From NCBI GenBank assembly GCA_013288135.1, contig JABDCL010000001.1, forward strand, positions 303,127 through 367,126: DNA of 64,000 nucleotides, read 5' to 3'. Origin of the DNA: Gammaproteobacteria bacterium. GTDB lineage: Bacteria > Pseudomonadota > Gammaproteobacteria > UBA6186 > Azoamicaceae. Shown in pieces: positions 58,201 through 64,000 of this stretch. A program made the translations under genes and the position numbers. The notes under the pieces are model-generated. The model made no database searches and was not told the DNA's origin. It saw nothing but the letters and a program-made list of their open reading frames with translations. Each line of letters begins with the position of its first letter. Within the stretch, counting starts at the first letter, position 1.

Positions 58201-61200
58201 CGGTGCTTTGAGAAAATGAAATAGTCCCAAGCGCACTACCAACCGGAGTAATAGGAATGACCGCATTATTGTTATTTCCATCCAAGACTTGTAAAGGTGT
58301 TGTAATTATAAAGCTTAATGGAGCTGAATCTGTTGAATCATCAAAATGGGTAATGGGTAATGTACCCATTATACCTGCTTGAATGGAAGGATCATCTTCA
58401 CTTAATGCAATGCCTGTATAATTTGAAGCCGTTAAATCGGGTGCATTAACTGAAATTTGTTGATCACCAACGAAGCTGCTTACACCATCACTCAAGACAT
58501 AACTAATATTATCAACTTGAGAAGCTTGACCTGTAGGAACAACCACATTCGAAGGATCATATTTAATATCTGTAATATTGTTATTAGCATCTGTTTCTAT
58601 TGTAACCACTGCACCACTGGCTAGAGTCACTGATCCAGATGTGAGTAAGTTGTTAGGATTATTGGGGTCAGTTACACCCACAATACTTAATCCGAAATTA
58701 TCTTCCGTACCGCCTAATTGCCCTAAATCTCCGGGTGTAAATATAACAGGTGTCGTAGAACCTTCTGGGATATTGTCTTGATTTGTGTTTACAGTTAATG
58801 GAACATAATCGCCATCACCATTAATGATAATATTAGCAGTTGCAGATTCAGTATGAGGACCATCCGTTACTTGATAATTAAATGATATGGTATCACTTTG
58901 TCCCGTGGGTAAAGTATAAAGCTGATCTAAAACAGCTTGATCTAAATTGCTGATTGAAAATGCGCCTGTTGTTGGATTCGTAATTGATAAATTACCAAAA
59001 TTACCGCTGACGGGTATTATGGAAATTGGGTTACTGCTAGCATCAAGCAATTGTAAGGATGGTGTAACAGTAAATGTTAATGGATCAGAATCTTGATGTG
59101 TGACGGCAGATAATAAAGAACCGGAGATTGCCGCACTTGCATCGGTAAAGCTGGTAATTGAAGGATCGTTTTCATTTAAGGTTGCAGTGTAATTAGTAGC
59201 GGTTAGATCTGGTCCTGTGACAATAACCGTAGCTGTCCCCATCGTTGGTGCACCTAATTCATCTTGCACGGTGTAAGTGAAAGTATCCGAGACACTGACG
59301 CCTGAAGCAAGACCATGAAGCTGTGCAGAGTTTGTTGGATCATAGAGCACCTGTTGTCCATTTTGAGAGATAGAGATAGTTGCACCATATTGACTTGTCG
59401 CTTGTACAGAGACAATGGTTAACATGTGATTATCGTCAACATCTGTCGCTAAGCCATTCGGATTCGGTAAAACTTGTAGATATGGAAGTTGATCTGCATT
59501 GAAAGTCACTTTAGAAGCGTCAATCGAATTAGCAGTTGGGTTCGTTGCCTCAGGCGGATCATTAACACCCGTAATGGTAATATTGGCTGAATCCGACACA
59601 GTAAATGCATTAGCCGTGGTGTGAACGGTGTATGAGAACGATGTGGCAGCCGTCTCAGGAAGCATTGTGGGACTACCGCCGCTTAAATGATCATAATAAT
59701 TTTCATCGGGTACAAAATTAATAATGACGACATTTCCAGAAGAATTACCGGTAATTGCAACTTGACCTTGTGGACCAATCATCGTGGTTACTAGGTTACC
59801 AGAGGAATCTGTCGAAGTTGTCGTTGAGCTCACTGTACCAGTTAAGCTGCTTGTTATGACATCAGTGACAGGAATATAAAGCATAGCACTCGGTGCATCG
59901 TCATCACCATTAACATTAGAAATTAAATCCGAAGCTTGGAATGTAATGCCAGGTAATGCGTTCACCGGGCCACCACCAGGAGGAGGTCCAACAGGTCCGC
60001 CACCAGGACCAGGTCCACCACCAGGAGGAGAGCCTCCAGGTCCACCACCAGGGGGAAGTCCGCCGGGTCCACCACCACCAATTACACCATTATTTCCATT
60101 TTCATCAACAGAGGCTAAAATGTTTGGTACTTTAGCATAGACAGCTAAACTATCATTATCACCATTGACTGTGAAAGTGGCTGTCGAAGTGACTAAATGT
60201 CCTGTTGGATCCTTATTTGCTGCAACAAGTGCTGCACCTGCTGCATCTTCCACAGTGTAATTAAAGTATAATTGCTCTGACTGCCCTACTCCAAGACCTT
60301 CAAATGCTGATGGTATTAAGTGTACAAAAATATGACCTTGAGCATCTAAAGTAACAATACCTGGATTTGCAGTATTATTTGGGTCCGAAAAATGTAATTG
60401 ATACGACGCAGGTGTATTCTGTGTTGCAGCATGATCATAATTAGTATACATCAGGGTTTTATTAATAGGATCATTATCAAGATCGGTTGTGGTGATTATT
60501 CCAATATAATTTGCTAAAATACTAAAGTTTGAACCACCTCCTCCCCCTGAGCTTTGACCACTACCGACGAGTGAACTGATAGCGTCCTCACCAAAACTTG
60601 ACTGCTTGAATTCTACAGAAGTAGCCACATCTGGATTTCCTGCCTGTGGTGCAGCTACTGTAATTTTAAAGAAACCATCTACTGGGGCTAGCCCAGTTAA
60701 TGGCTGTGTTGCAATAACTTCAAAGACATAATCTCCAGGTGCAACACTCATATCCACTGTTCCACTTATCTTGCCCGTTGCACTATCTAAAACCAATCCT
60801 AAAGGTAATTGTTGTCCAACGGCAAGATTATATTGAAGCACTTCGGATGCTACACCTTGCGCATCGAGATCGAATAAATAAGGCGCAATTGAAATCGGGA
60901 GATCATTATTTAAATAAGGCAACCCTTCTGTTCCTGAAGCAAGTATTGTTGCATTCTGTGAGTCTTGACTTGCCGTTGTTACTAATGTTTCACCAGTTTC
61001 ATCATGAATCAAAATACTAAAATCACCTACCACTGGATTTTGACCACTGGATTCTTGAGCTTGTACTGAGAAATTAAATGTTCCTATAGCTCCTGCATCA
61101 CTACCGAATAGTAATGCAATTGGTGTCCCAGAGATAATTCCAGTATTACTATCAAATAAAAGTCCCGTAGGTAAACTTCCTCCCACAATGCTGTAGTGAA

Positions 61201-64000
61201 GTTGTTCATTGGGATCGGATTGATCGGGATTTGTAAAGTAAGAAGCTACAGAAACAGAATTTCCTGAAAGATCAGAATACTTTGTTTGTTCAGTACCATC
61301 TGCGAGAGCCGTTGGGTTTGCTGTATCGGTGCTTGCTGTAGTGCCTAAAGGTTCATCATTCACAACAATACTAAAGTTGCCTGATGCGTTCCCATTTGGG
61401 CTTAGTGCATTAACCGTAAAGGTATACGTGCCTCCTTCAGCTATTGGCGAACCACTGATAATGCCTGTGTTTATATCAAAATTCAAACCCGCAGGGAAAT
61501 TTCCACCTGTAATGTTATAAGAATATCCCCCATCATCTGATTCTATAAAAGAAGGAGCGACTGATATTGCAGCACCATTGATGTCTGTCAGTGGTGTTCC
61601 TTCAGTTGTTCCTGCTGGGTTCAATGTGACTGTCGAAGAAGGTCCACTGGAAAAAGATTGATCAACGATATTCAAAGTGAATGAAGCCCCCGTGCCCGAT
61701 CCACCGAATTCTAGCCCATAAATTGTATAGTTATGGGTACCAATACTGGTATCATCCGCTGTTCCACTTAATGTTCCAGTGTTAGAATTAAAGGTAAAGC
61801 CTGATGGTAATGTAGGATTAAAAATACCATTTTCAGAGATATAGTAAGTAACCGGATCCGGAGCATTAAGGTCTGCATTGTTTGTGGAAGCAGTTAATGT
61901 GAATGGTACACCTTCCGTTGCAGTTTGAGGTGATATAGGATTAGTGGTTAAAGGTTCGTCACGTACTGATAGAGTGAAGGCTTGTGTAGCAGAAAGTCCA
62001 CCTTGTCCGGCCTCTTTTGCAGAAACTGTAATAGAATAAAAGTTGCCAGCAGTGCTTTCATCGGGTGCCCCACTTAAGATTCCGGTGCTTGGATCAAAGG
62101 TTAATCCTAATGGTAATAACGGGTTGTTAGAGGAATCAACGAGTGGGGAACCCACTTGATCACCATTAGCATTTACAGGAATCACACTTGCAATTGAATA
62201 TACAAGTCCTGCATCGTTTGAACTTCCCCCATTAAAATCTAACAAATCTACAAAAAGTGCAGGATTAGAAGAATCACCTGCGATGTTGAAGGAATAGGGT
62301 GTTCCCTCTACTGCTATTTGATGTAACATTCCTGAAGTTATATTTGGATTTACCGTTGGAGCTTCGTCATGGAACGTCAAGTTAAATTGTTGTGAAGTAG
62401 TTGGTCCATCTGCTTCTTGTGCAGTGACCGTCACAACTCCAGTGCCGCCTAGACCCGCTACAAACTCTGAGAGGTTACCACTTAAAATACCTGTATTGGG
62501 ATCGAAGCTTAATCCTGTTGTTGAGCCTGTTGAATTCAATATTGAGGTGTTACCCTGAGAATCTGTAAAAGTGTAATTATAGGTAAGTGCTTCGTGATTA
62601 TTAACACCCATATCTTTGTCAGAGAAATATTGGCTGCCATCGAATGAATAGAGTGTACCATCAACCGCAGTTTGATTAGCAACAGAATTAATGAGAGGTT
62701 GACCATTTTGATCTGTCACAATTGCTGGAGCAGTGCTTTCACCGTTAATCGTAACAGTAACCGTTGATGTGGAAGTGTTATTGGCAGCATCCGTCACCGC
62801 GTATGAAAATACCAAAGAATCTGAACTATTATTCGGCAGATTTTGAAGCGTTGTGAACACATCAGGATTTATGTTATTAATAGTAAATGTTCCATCAGGT
62901 GCAAATGCAACAGTACCCACAGTATAATTAAAACTACCATTTATTGGAATTACATTATTACTTGCATCCACAAATTCTAACGAAGATGGAACTAATGCAT
63001 AAGAAGTAATAGCATCTCCATCAAGATGTGTTATCGATACTTGACCGGTAAACCCGTTATTTGGATTGACTGCTGCTGCCATGACTACTGAAGCATCCTC
63101 GTCATATACAGCAGTAAATGGATTAGCAGTGAGATCTTGTGTATTCCCTGCAGTAATTGTTAAAGTAACCGTTGCTGTACTCATCGCCCCATGATTATCA
63201 GTTATCGTATAGTTAAAACTATCAGTCGCGCTTTGGCTTACTTGATGAGCATCATAAACATAACTTCCATCCGAGTTCAGGGTTAATAATGCGCCCGAAG
63301 CTAAAGCAAACGGCACACCAACATCTGCAGCAACTCCATTAACCGCGGTTATCGCAATCGTATCTCCAGAATCTGCTACCTTATCATTCGATAATACTCC
63401 ACTAGCAGCACTCACGGTTAAGATTGTACCTGCTGCAGTACTTCCAACATCATTCACTGCAGTTGGAGCTTCATTCTCGGCATTAATCGTTAAGGTTACT
63501 GTGGCTGTGCTCGTTGCTCCATGATTATCGCTTATGGTATAGCTGAAGCTATCGGTAGCATGTTGTCCTATTTGTAAATACTCAAACTTATCGTTTGGAT
63601 CGTAAACATAACTTCCATCAGCGTTCAGAGTTAATAACGCCCCTGAAGGTAGCTCAAACTGTGACCCTACATTAGCCAAAACTCCATTAACCGCAGAGAC
63701 AGAAATCGAATCTCCAGCGTCAGCAAATTTATCATTCGATAATACCCCAGCCGCAACACCAACACTTAATATCGCATCTTCCGTGGTGCTTCCAACATCC
63801 GCATTGGCCATCGGAGCTTCGTTCTCAGCATTAATCGTTAAGGTAACTGTGGCCGTACTTGTCGCACCATGATTATCGGTTATGGTATAGCTAAAGCTAT
63901 CGGTCGTATGTTGCCCTATTTGTAAATACTCAAACTTATCATTTGGATCGTAAACATAGCTGCCATCGGCATTTAAGGTTAATAATGCCCCTGAACCTAA
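46202..64000 (-). CDS. Giant type I-secreted repeat adhesin (N-terminus outside window)
   Basis: At least 5,932 residues are encoded; the frame is open through base 64000, so the N-terminus lies beyond the window. Near the window edge are VCBS-type repeats of about 116 residues (GSYVYDPNDKFEYLQIG, ATDSFSYTI, DNHGATSTATVTLTI). A long array of Ig-like domains follows, many with the He_PIG phrase LPAGLTFDPNTGILSG or cadherin-like VTAQEADG. Several Gly/Pro-rich linkers interrupt it. The C-terminus has a short degenerate RTX-type region (FIGRGSESLYAGSGPTTFAF, DTIYDFQSGVDQFYF) and an uncleaved hydrophobic end (NHVILTAADIHLL), both typical of type I secretion substrates. The adjacent transporter genes fit. 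Such proteins mediate attachment to host cells or biofilm formation. Confidence 0.93.
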   Translation of the reverse strand, partial: LGSGALLTLNADGSYVYDPNDKFEYLQIGQHTTDSFSYTITDNHGATSTATVTLTINAENEAPMANADVGSTTEDAILSVGVAAGVLSNDKFADAGDSISVSAVNGVLANVGSQFELPSGALLTLNADGSYVYDPNDKFEYLQIGQHATDSFSYTISDNHGATSTATVTLTINAENEAPTAVNDVGSTAAGTILTVSAASGVLSNDKVADSGDTIAITAVNGVAADVGVPFALASGALLTLNSDGSYVYDAHQVSQSATDSFNYTITDNHGAMSTATVTLTITAGNTQDLTANPFTAVYDEDASVVMAAAVNPNNGFTGQVSITHLDGDAITSYALVPSSLEFVDASNNVIPINGSFNYTVGTVAFAPDGTFTINNINPDVFTTLQNLPNNSSDSLVFSYAVTDAANNTSTSTVTVTINGESTAPAIVTDQNGQPLINSVANQTAVDGTLYSFDGSQYFSDKDMGVNNHEALTYNYTFTDSQGNTSILNSTGSTTGLSFDPNTGILSGNLSEFVAGLGGTGVVTVTAQEADGPTTSQQFNLTFHDEAPTVNPNITSGMLHQIAVEGTPYSFNIAGDSSNPALFVDLLDFNGGSSNDAGLVYSIASVIPVNANGDQVGSPLVDSSNNPLLPLGLTFDPSTGILSGAPDESTAGNFYSITVSAKEAGQGGLSATQAFTLSVRDEPLTTNPISPQTATEGVPFTLTASTNNADLNAPDPVTYYISENGIFNPTLPSGFTFNSNTGTLSGTADDTSIGTHNYTIYGLEFGGSGTGASFTLNIVDQSFSSGPSSTVTLNPAGTTEGTPLTDINGAAISVAPSFIESDDGGYSYNITGGNFPAGLNFDINTGIISGSPIAEGGTYTFTVNALSPNGNASGNFSIVVNDEPLGTTASTDTANPTALADGTEQTKYSDLSGNSVSVASYFTNPDQSDPNEQLHYSIVGGSLPTGLLFDSNTGIISGTPIALLFGSDAGAIGTFNFSVQAQESSGQNPVVGDFSILIHDETGETLVTTASQDSQNATILASGTEGLPYLNNDLPISIAPYLFDLDAQGVASEVLQYNLAVGQQLPLGLVLDSATGKISGTVDMSVAPGDYVFEVIATQPLTGLAPVDGFFKITVAAPQAGNPDVATSVEFKQSSFGEDAISSLVGSGQSSGGGGGSNFSILANYIGIITTTDLDNDPINKTLMYTNYDHAATQNTPASYQLHFSDPNNTANPGIVTLDAQGHIFVHLIPSAFEGLGVGQSEQLYFNYTVEDAAGAALVAANKDPTGHLVTSTATFTVNGDNDSLAVYAKVPNILASVDENGNNGVIGGGGPGGLPPGGGPGGSPPGGGPGPGGGPVGPPPGGGPVNALPGITFQASDLISNVNGDDDAPSAMLYIPVTDVITSSLTGTVSSTTTSTDSSGNLVTTMIGPQGQVAITGNSSGNVVIINFVPDENYYDHLSGGSPTMLPETAATSFSYTVHTTANAFTVSDSANITITGVNDPPEATNPTANSIDASKVTFNADQLPYLQVLPNPNGLATDVDDNHMLTIVSVQATSQYGATISISQNGQQVLYDPTNSAQLHGLASGVSVSDTFTYTVQDELGAPTMGTATVIVTGPDLTATNYTATLNENDPSITSFTDASAAISGSLLSAVTHQDSDPLTFTVTPSLQLLDASSNPISIIPVSGNFGNLSITNPTTGAFSISNLDQAVLDQLYTLPTGQSDTISFNYQVTDGPHTESATANIIINGDGDYVPLTVNTNQDNIPEGSTTPVIFTPGDLGQLGGTEDNFGLSIVGVTDPNNPNNLLTSGSVTLASGAVVTIETDANNNITDIKYDPSNVVVPTGQASQVDNISYVLSDGVSSFVGDQQISVNAPDLTASNYTGIALSEDDPSIQAGIMGTLPITHFDDSTDSAPLSFIITTPLQVLDGNNNNAVIPITPVGSALGTISFSQSTDKFGGIHNNFDISNLDSAVLTQLQNMPAGQQDILSFSYTVSDSDGNSSQASVYIPINGETTAPLAVAFGGGKGGGGGTFLSNLTPTVVEGSTFTLQANNFFADIDNGIPNNEPLYFTFNTSFVDANNNPIVPAWITFNSSGQISGTPAEADAGSHGTITVTAQEFNGPTTSQTFSLSVVDEQPSLIVPIPNINQHQVAQEGVPYQFYLGADPNNPANIGFFTDHVDGGAGDAGFTYTLLGVTQIANGVPPGGPSGPPMGPPPGPTVSLPPGITLDPNTGLLSGTPQEASVGQYVITVSAQEPFGIPLTHSFSLNILDEPLTVNPIPPQTAVDGTPFSFTAFVANHADADPSTVSYSITDANGNLNPILPNGLTFDSTTGTLSGTPNEIGVNSAGSPYSFIIHAQELGGAVGTGATLSLNVMDEAPVVVNPSVEQIITQGQNSSYDVTQLFSDADANSFNEQPLTYTAELVDANGNVLVDSLGNPLPLPSWLALNGSSLVESSPPSNAVGNTYVQITAEESNGVPASATVTINVESPPVTTSPSASVDEDTPATFTVDQLITNPGNNLSFTIVGLSDPTTPGSSSTSSGGLPPDPLSLSDGATVSVDSNGNLIFDPTTSSTLIGLSLNQTQTDLVNYTVEDQNGNLFNGTASVTVAGDNDNIPIITNPLTVASVDEDGNNGSDLVTTHRLGATVSSSSTGVTIMASDLIFNVRESGDSDVLNTAVSTGNSGNLYILANDFINASLSGVNSLTGPNSLLTPTTMDPNTGDTLTTIVGTQGQVIVDGDVNGILQSINFLPDSHYYDHLSGPVGSTPAETAAANFNYTVYNTGGYSVQDNATITVTGVDDAPVATNPTVNAGTIAPITLAADVSNSQNLTGLATDVDDNHHLTIISAGEHNILQTALSGILIQESQLGVAATIDSNGNLLYDTSSAIALNKFSALPSPITTLQPGASVTDTIHYVVEDQSGSITSGTASIVVTNNVINHAPVVITQTSGQVSYTPGFSTGLDYSLQVSDVDDQYLTSVTVQITGNYENGQDSLIFTNNLFGMQNGTPGAPNIQGQWDSATGTLTLTPIDGSDGIQHYGQNTAFIGDFNAALDYETSFLSNSNDFTVRTVAITANDGEATNNLSTPLIESLYQPSNLQVGIVDKEGNFGSDLLGTNGQPAGLVFPTTVTYAPGTPTGPGVTISLADLISDVATTTDPNNSNNVIDTIDASGTHYSNSNLFIPYTDLDTSFLTGSSADLNSLNRVGPQGTVNINVDANNNVVSFTYIPNTDYFAHLSAYESQSTAFDYVIHDSSPNATTTTLVDNATIQIAPQFNDPVPTNPTVQVFNQQAITFVPDSNPIVPFLPGAPGLATEVDDIRNLTVIGFADSNNNVIIDPNTGNPTTQITVTDSNGNAVGTASLTQFYNGTYGIIYDPTSSAYLQTINNVASEQFNYIIKDTQSGATAEGTVHVNVAPSLIVSNGNILATVDENGNLPGQTAGLGVNVDASALLANVSINPAEVGDSLLPIKITDLTAPNGTLFVNPGPNVTVDSITYKPNPSAFAYLGEHGQATDSFTYVVHDSNGAFATVTADFIVTGVNVPATLSTSSSATLEYTDNAPATPIDPNIQISDPDNTDLASATVQITSSTYQPSDVLSVINSNVQGLDPNNPSTTFDGVTTLHFLDGSNIIEIYNNGILNLYISGASTSLGDFQSVLDNVSFSGSLEGTPARVIQFSVDDGHSQNNISNILSEKIIDEAPQIINSSAQPFIQSTEINTVDLSTVINDLDSNSPNEVGLTYSVVSVFNNFGQPIDFSTSPFGLSLNGNMLTIATPGSVGDFEIVNIKAVEGTQTAIAGVELAVSAPSITVGNVGEDGFNTVDALGSGSPQNPPSSSFDSETPGPGLTVLASELSAHVHPAGPGATVNDLVTILASDVNTSTLDGQVTVTQDANGNLVSINFVPSSTDFENLAPGQSADQTFTYQVLDLATGIKTDPITGHISVIGENEPPVISTSTVTPTSYTLDEPSPVSVVIDPNISVFDNDTTIASAVVQDVNFKSGDVIIPNASYTAPFPDGAIITPSYNSSLGILTFTTTAGNATYSDYQTVLDNVTFESESSSSDLSTRNISFTVSDNFGFNSTPLVDQITMINPVTAVDDSYTTVTDPGTSNLDPGLLTISTLSALSNTTYSSFDIAQGVLTQNDYAPTTTGNSPIENSSTQFIITSLQSPAGAPSSLPVQVGDYGGNVTSVANTAYGNEVFLTSDGVVHFIYTQAFLDSVASGTSVNDTFQYFVKDPFSGLISPNPATVTLNVTAPVTPLTAEPISYASNEDATNLFIFAQQILSVAIKDSQHTFDTLSITNIQPVGPPASTPVGVLNTNTGTPGIYTYDASNYDPLLSKSNPTGFDQYSYTIADQHGDTSTSTLTIHVNIDTPVVGTITGLSVNKYGGSANTDNFGSGLLITPTDLIQQAIKDSPDPSHDSFVITGVSASSDGVPITFDGFNYHYDPAGNSTLNSLQPNAQTTDTFQFTVEAYNSAHQDTGLSATGTVAITVTGVPYIPPTAADETAPVTEDANGATVVLSGSDVSTPPLQFAIVNGPSHGTIATNNGVPIITVDSTTSSNGGFGETVNAHVNYTPNPGFYGTDSFTYKVNDGISDSNVATITVNVAPDTVLPVANDVASINNPIGTIENTAALITLSGTDSDTDGQVLSFILPSLTTLHGGTLTVTQPAQTTLTNPGLVATEGLIYTPAPGYDGADSFSYNVNDGTNISLSVTVNLTVAEDILSINGTPGTASVPSVATPAQEDGAYTFHTGLSFNDPDANAANNTGIQYSIVNTANSSLPALPAGLSFNTSTGDITGTPTDADVGNYTFTVTAQEPNSTTSVSNVFSLVVADAPLGVTSLAASDISHSATLPFAAADQSYVINYFDNSGKFQTAPVSIASFFTETDDSVIYALVPSNSSDPTSIGAGLHLNASTGVISGVTSGPATTLQFEVKLTNASDSADPPVYGFFSLSTGDNSLSASPAASGVAIGLGTATETSSFSANVNLDKYFTETEDSLSYSLVTNPSILPAGYSASLPAGLTLAANGQISGISMAENGLVNFQVMASDAQDGTSVIGNFSINVADQGLTLTLHNNSSINPQNLNPAFEAPISYGDKSISGYFTETDDNLHYTAVGLANTGLSIDPGTGNITGQLVSDGMNGAIPITVTVTNNSDPTDAPVQAFFNIPVIDQGLTAQNINNNGPTLLGAGTEGATYINSVSSYFTESDDNLHYAATGLAGTGLSMDSGSGIISGQLISDGVNGAIPITVTVTNLSDPADPSAHVNFSIPVIDQALATQNLNANGPTVLPPGTEGGSSYSANISNYFTETDNNLQYSAPGLLGTGLSINAGIISGTPNVEGTITFAVTVTNGSDPTDPAVIANFVINIADEQLMSNQSQPIHITTDAQEGSAYLGAVINASDFGDKSNPSDVTFVSSPLPPWLSLDSSGHLTANGSTIVTDDGDVNGNVSFTVTATDAGGSFATNTYTLHIDDQALSSTTSSSNQGVLSPSTAGTQNYDVQLSSPNYFTETDDGLTFSPSSSSNLPAGLSMDANGHLTGTATSSLPQTFQVSVTDSADHSSPVIGYFAINEPSALSQTYNMNQYDNVLVIPYKFHEAQYLAANTNEGAHLTLDGSNAFIPNNSILAGDTGLDGSETVTFSKVFSDVAQTHALSGASVGLSGGVGSDATSDNIYFDVPSSFTGTAYFTYTLTEHAYSTSGQVAVNVAPVTPSPYDVISGSSTMSFFGNQTIVGSGSGTTDIIGIYSGSQFGGSASVYANGSSGDYIGSVSFPASGHLPAHTASEFGNDRISSGIGGNTTIFIGRGSESLYAGSGPTTFAFVNGAGQGGSNNHVDTIYDFQSGVDQFYFQGLATTLGYNSFDLSSILQTNQFGGQAVPLFTTINSATNGGSEILPQNNLAIFSEDVSTGNLYWHNNLAVQGAVFSQSGSLVSRGTDFDSGNPTWIAHLDNHVILTAADIHLL
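59958..60090 (-). other. Gly/Pro-rich linker-coding segment of the adhesin
   Basis: About 44 residues are almost only Gly and Pro (GGGPGGSPPGGGPGPGGG and similar). They join two adhesin modules that begin with conserved VDENGNNG and ITFQASDL phrases. It resembles a flexible or polyproline-type spacer. Similar smaller segments occur near 57405-57465 and 57975-57995, and a Gly/Ser run near 60535-60555. Confidence 0.75.
63150..64000 (-). repeat. Tandem VCBS repeats of about 348 bp in the adhesin gene
   Basis: Equivalent points in successive repeats lie at 63150, 63480 and 63828, giving periods of 330 and 348 bp (110 and 116 residues). The last two copies are very similar at the DNA level across most of their length, with few silent changes. 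The shorter first copy lacks the FEYLQIG-like segment. The array continues past the window edge. Confidence 0.88.

Noticed and set aside
59946..60140. Pro/Gly-rich open frame on the plus strand, collagen-like at first sight
   Set aside because: It is the complement of the Gly/Pro linker in the adhesin; no start signal supports it.
46202..64000. CRISPR-like array suggested by the many repeats
   Set aside because: The repeats are long, coding and in frame; no short repeat-spacer pattern occurs anywhere in the window.

Overview
The window comes from an AT-rich gammaproteobacterium. The core genes (tolQRAB-pal-cpoB followed by tRNA-Lys, gyrA, argS, ubiG, a mupP-type phosphatase, yciK) are gammaproteobacterial in sequence and order. 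The accessory genes (Fic protein, ankyrin and Sel1-like proteins, proteins with Ala/Pro/Ser-rich linkers and basic tails, an 11.3-kb gene for a helicase-like giant protein) are the kind found in host-associated Legionellales such as Legionella, Coxiella and Berkiella relatives. That placement is an inference from content; no 16S or database search was possible.

Layout. 1-480: the 3' end of a DUF4143-type ATPase gene. 544-4943: a candidate island bounded by an intact tRNA-Lys on the right and a 49-bp copy of its 3' part on the left, carrying a Fic gene with a striking palindromic operator and an unknown 734-aa gene with a possible kinase-like core. 4894-10244: tRNA-Lys and the complete tolQ-tolR-tolA-tolB-pal-cpoB operon on the minus strand. 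10245-18635: accessory genes, including two paralogous unknown proteins with a small Pro/Gly/Ser-rich protein between them, a Sel1-like protein with a basic tail, a hipBA-type toxin-antitoxin pair with a perfect dyad upstream, and an ankyrin/coiled-coil protein. 18731-30067: one gene for a 3778-aa protein with a Walker A/Walker B ATPase core and an N-terminal region that may be a cysteine protease.

30354-43035: gyrA (minus strand), then a plus-strand run of argS, a secreted Sel1 protein, ubiG, mupP-like HAD phosphatase, hpnC, an unknown Ala/Pro-rich gene, hpnD, hpnE, yciK-like SDR and a HEPN/MNT pair. In Pseudomonas ubiG-mupP-yciK are adjacent, so the squalene/hopanoid block hpnC-(unknown)-hpnD-hpnE appears to sit inside an older conserved group. 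HpnD, HpnC and HpnE together would turn farnesyl diphosphate into squalene; the cyclase that would make hopanoids is not in the window.

43036-64000: a type I secretion locus on the minus strand. A giant repeat adhesin (more than 5,930 residues here, 5' end beyond the window) is followed by its ABC transporter and membrane fusion protein. The outer-membrane TolC partner is not present. The strongest candidates for undescribed biology are the 3778-aa protein, the family of Sel1-like proteins with Ala/Pro/Ser linkers and basic tails, and the tRNA-Lys island with its Fic operator and 734-aa protein.
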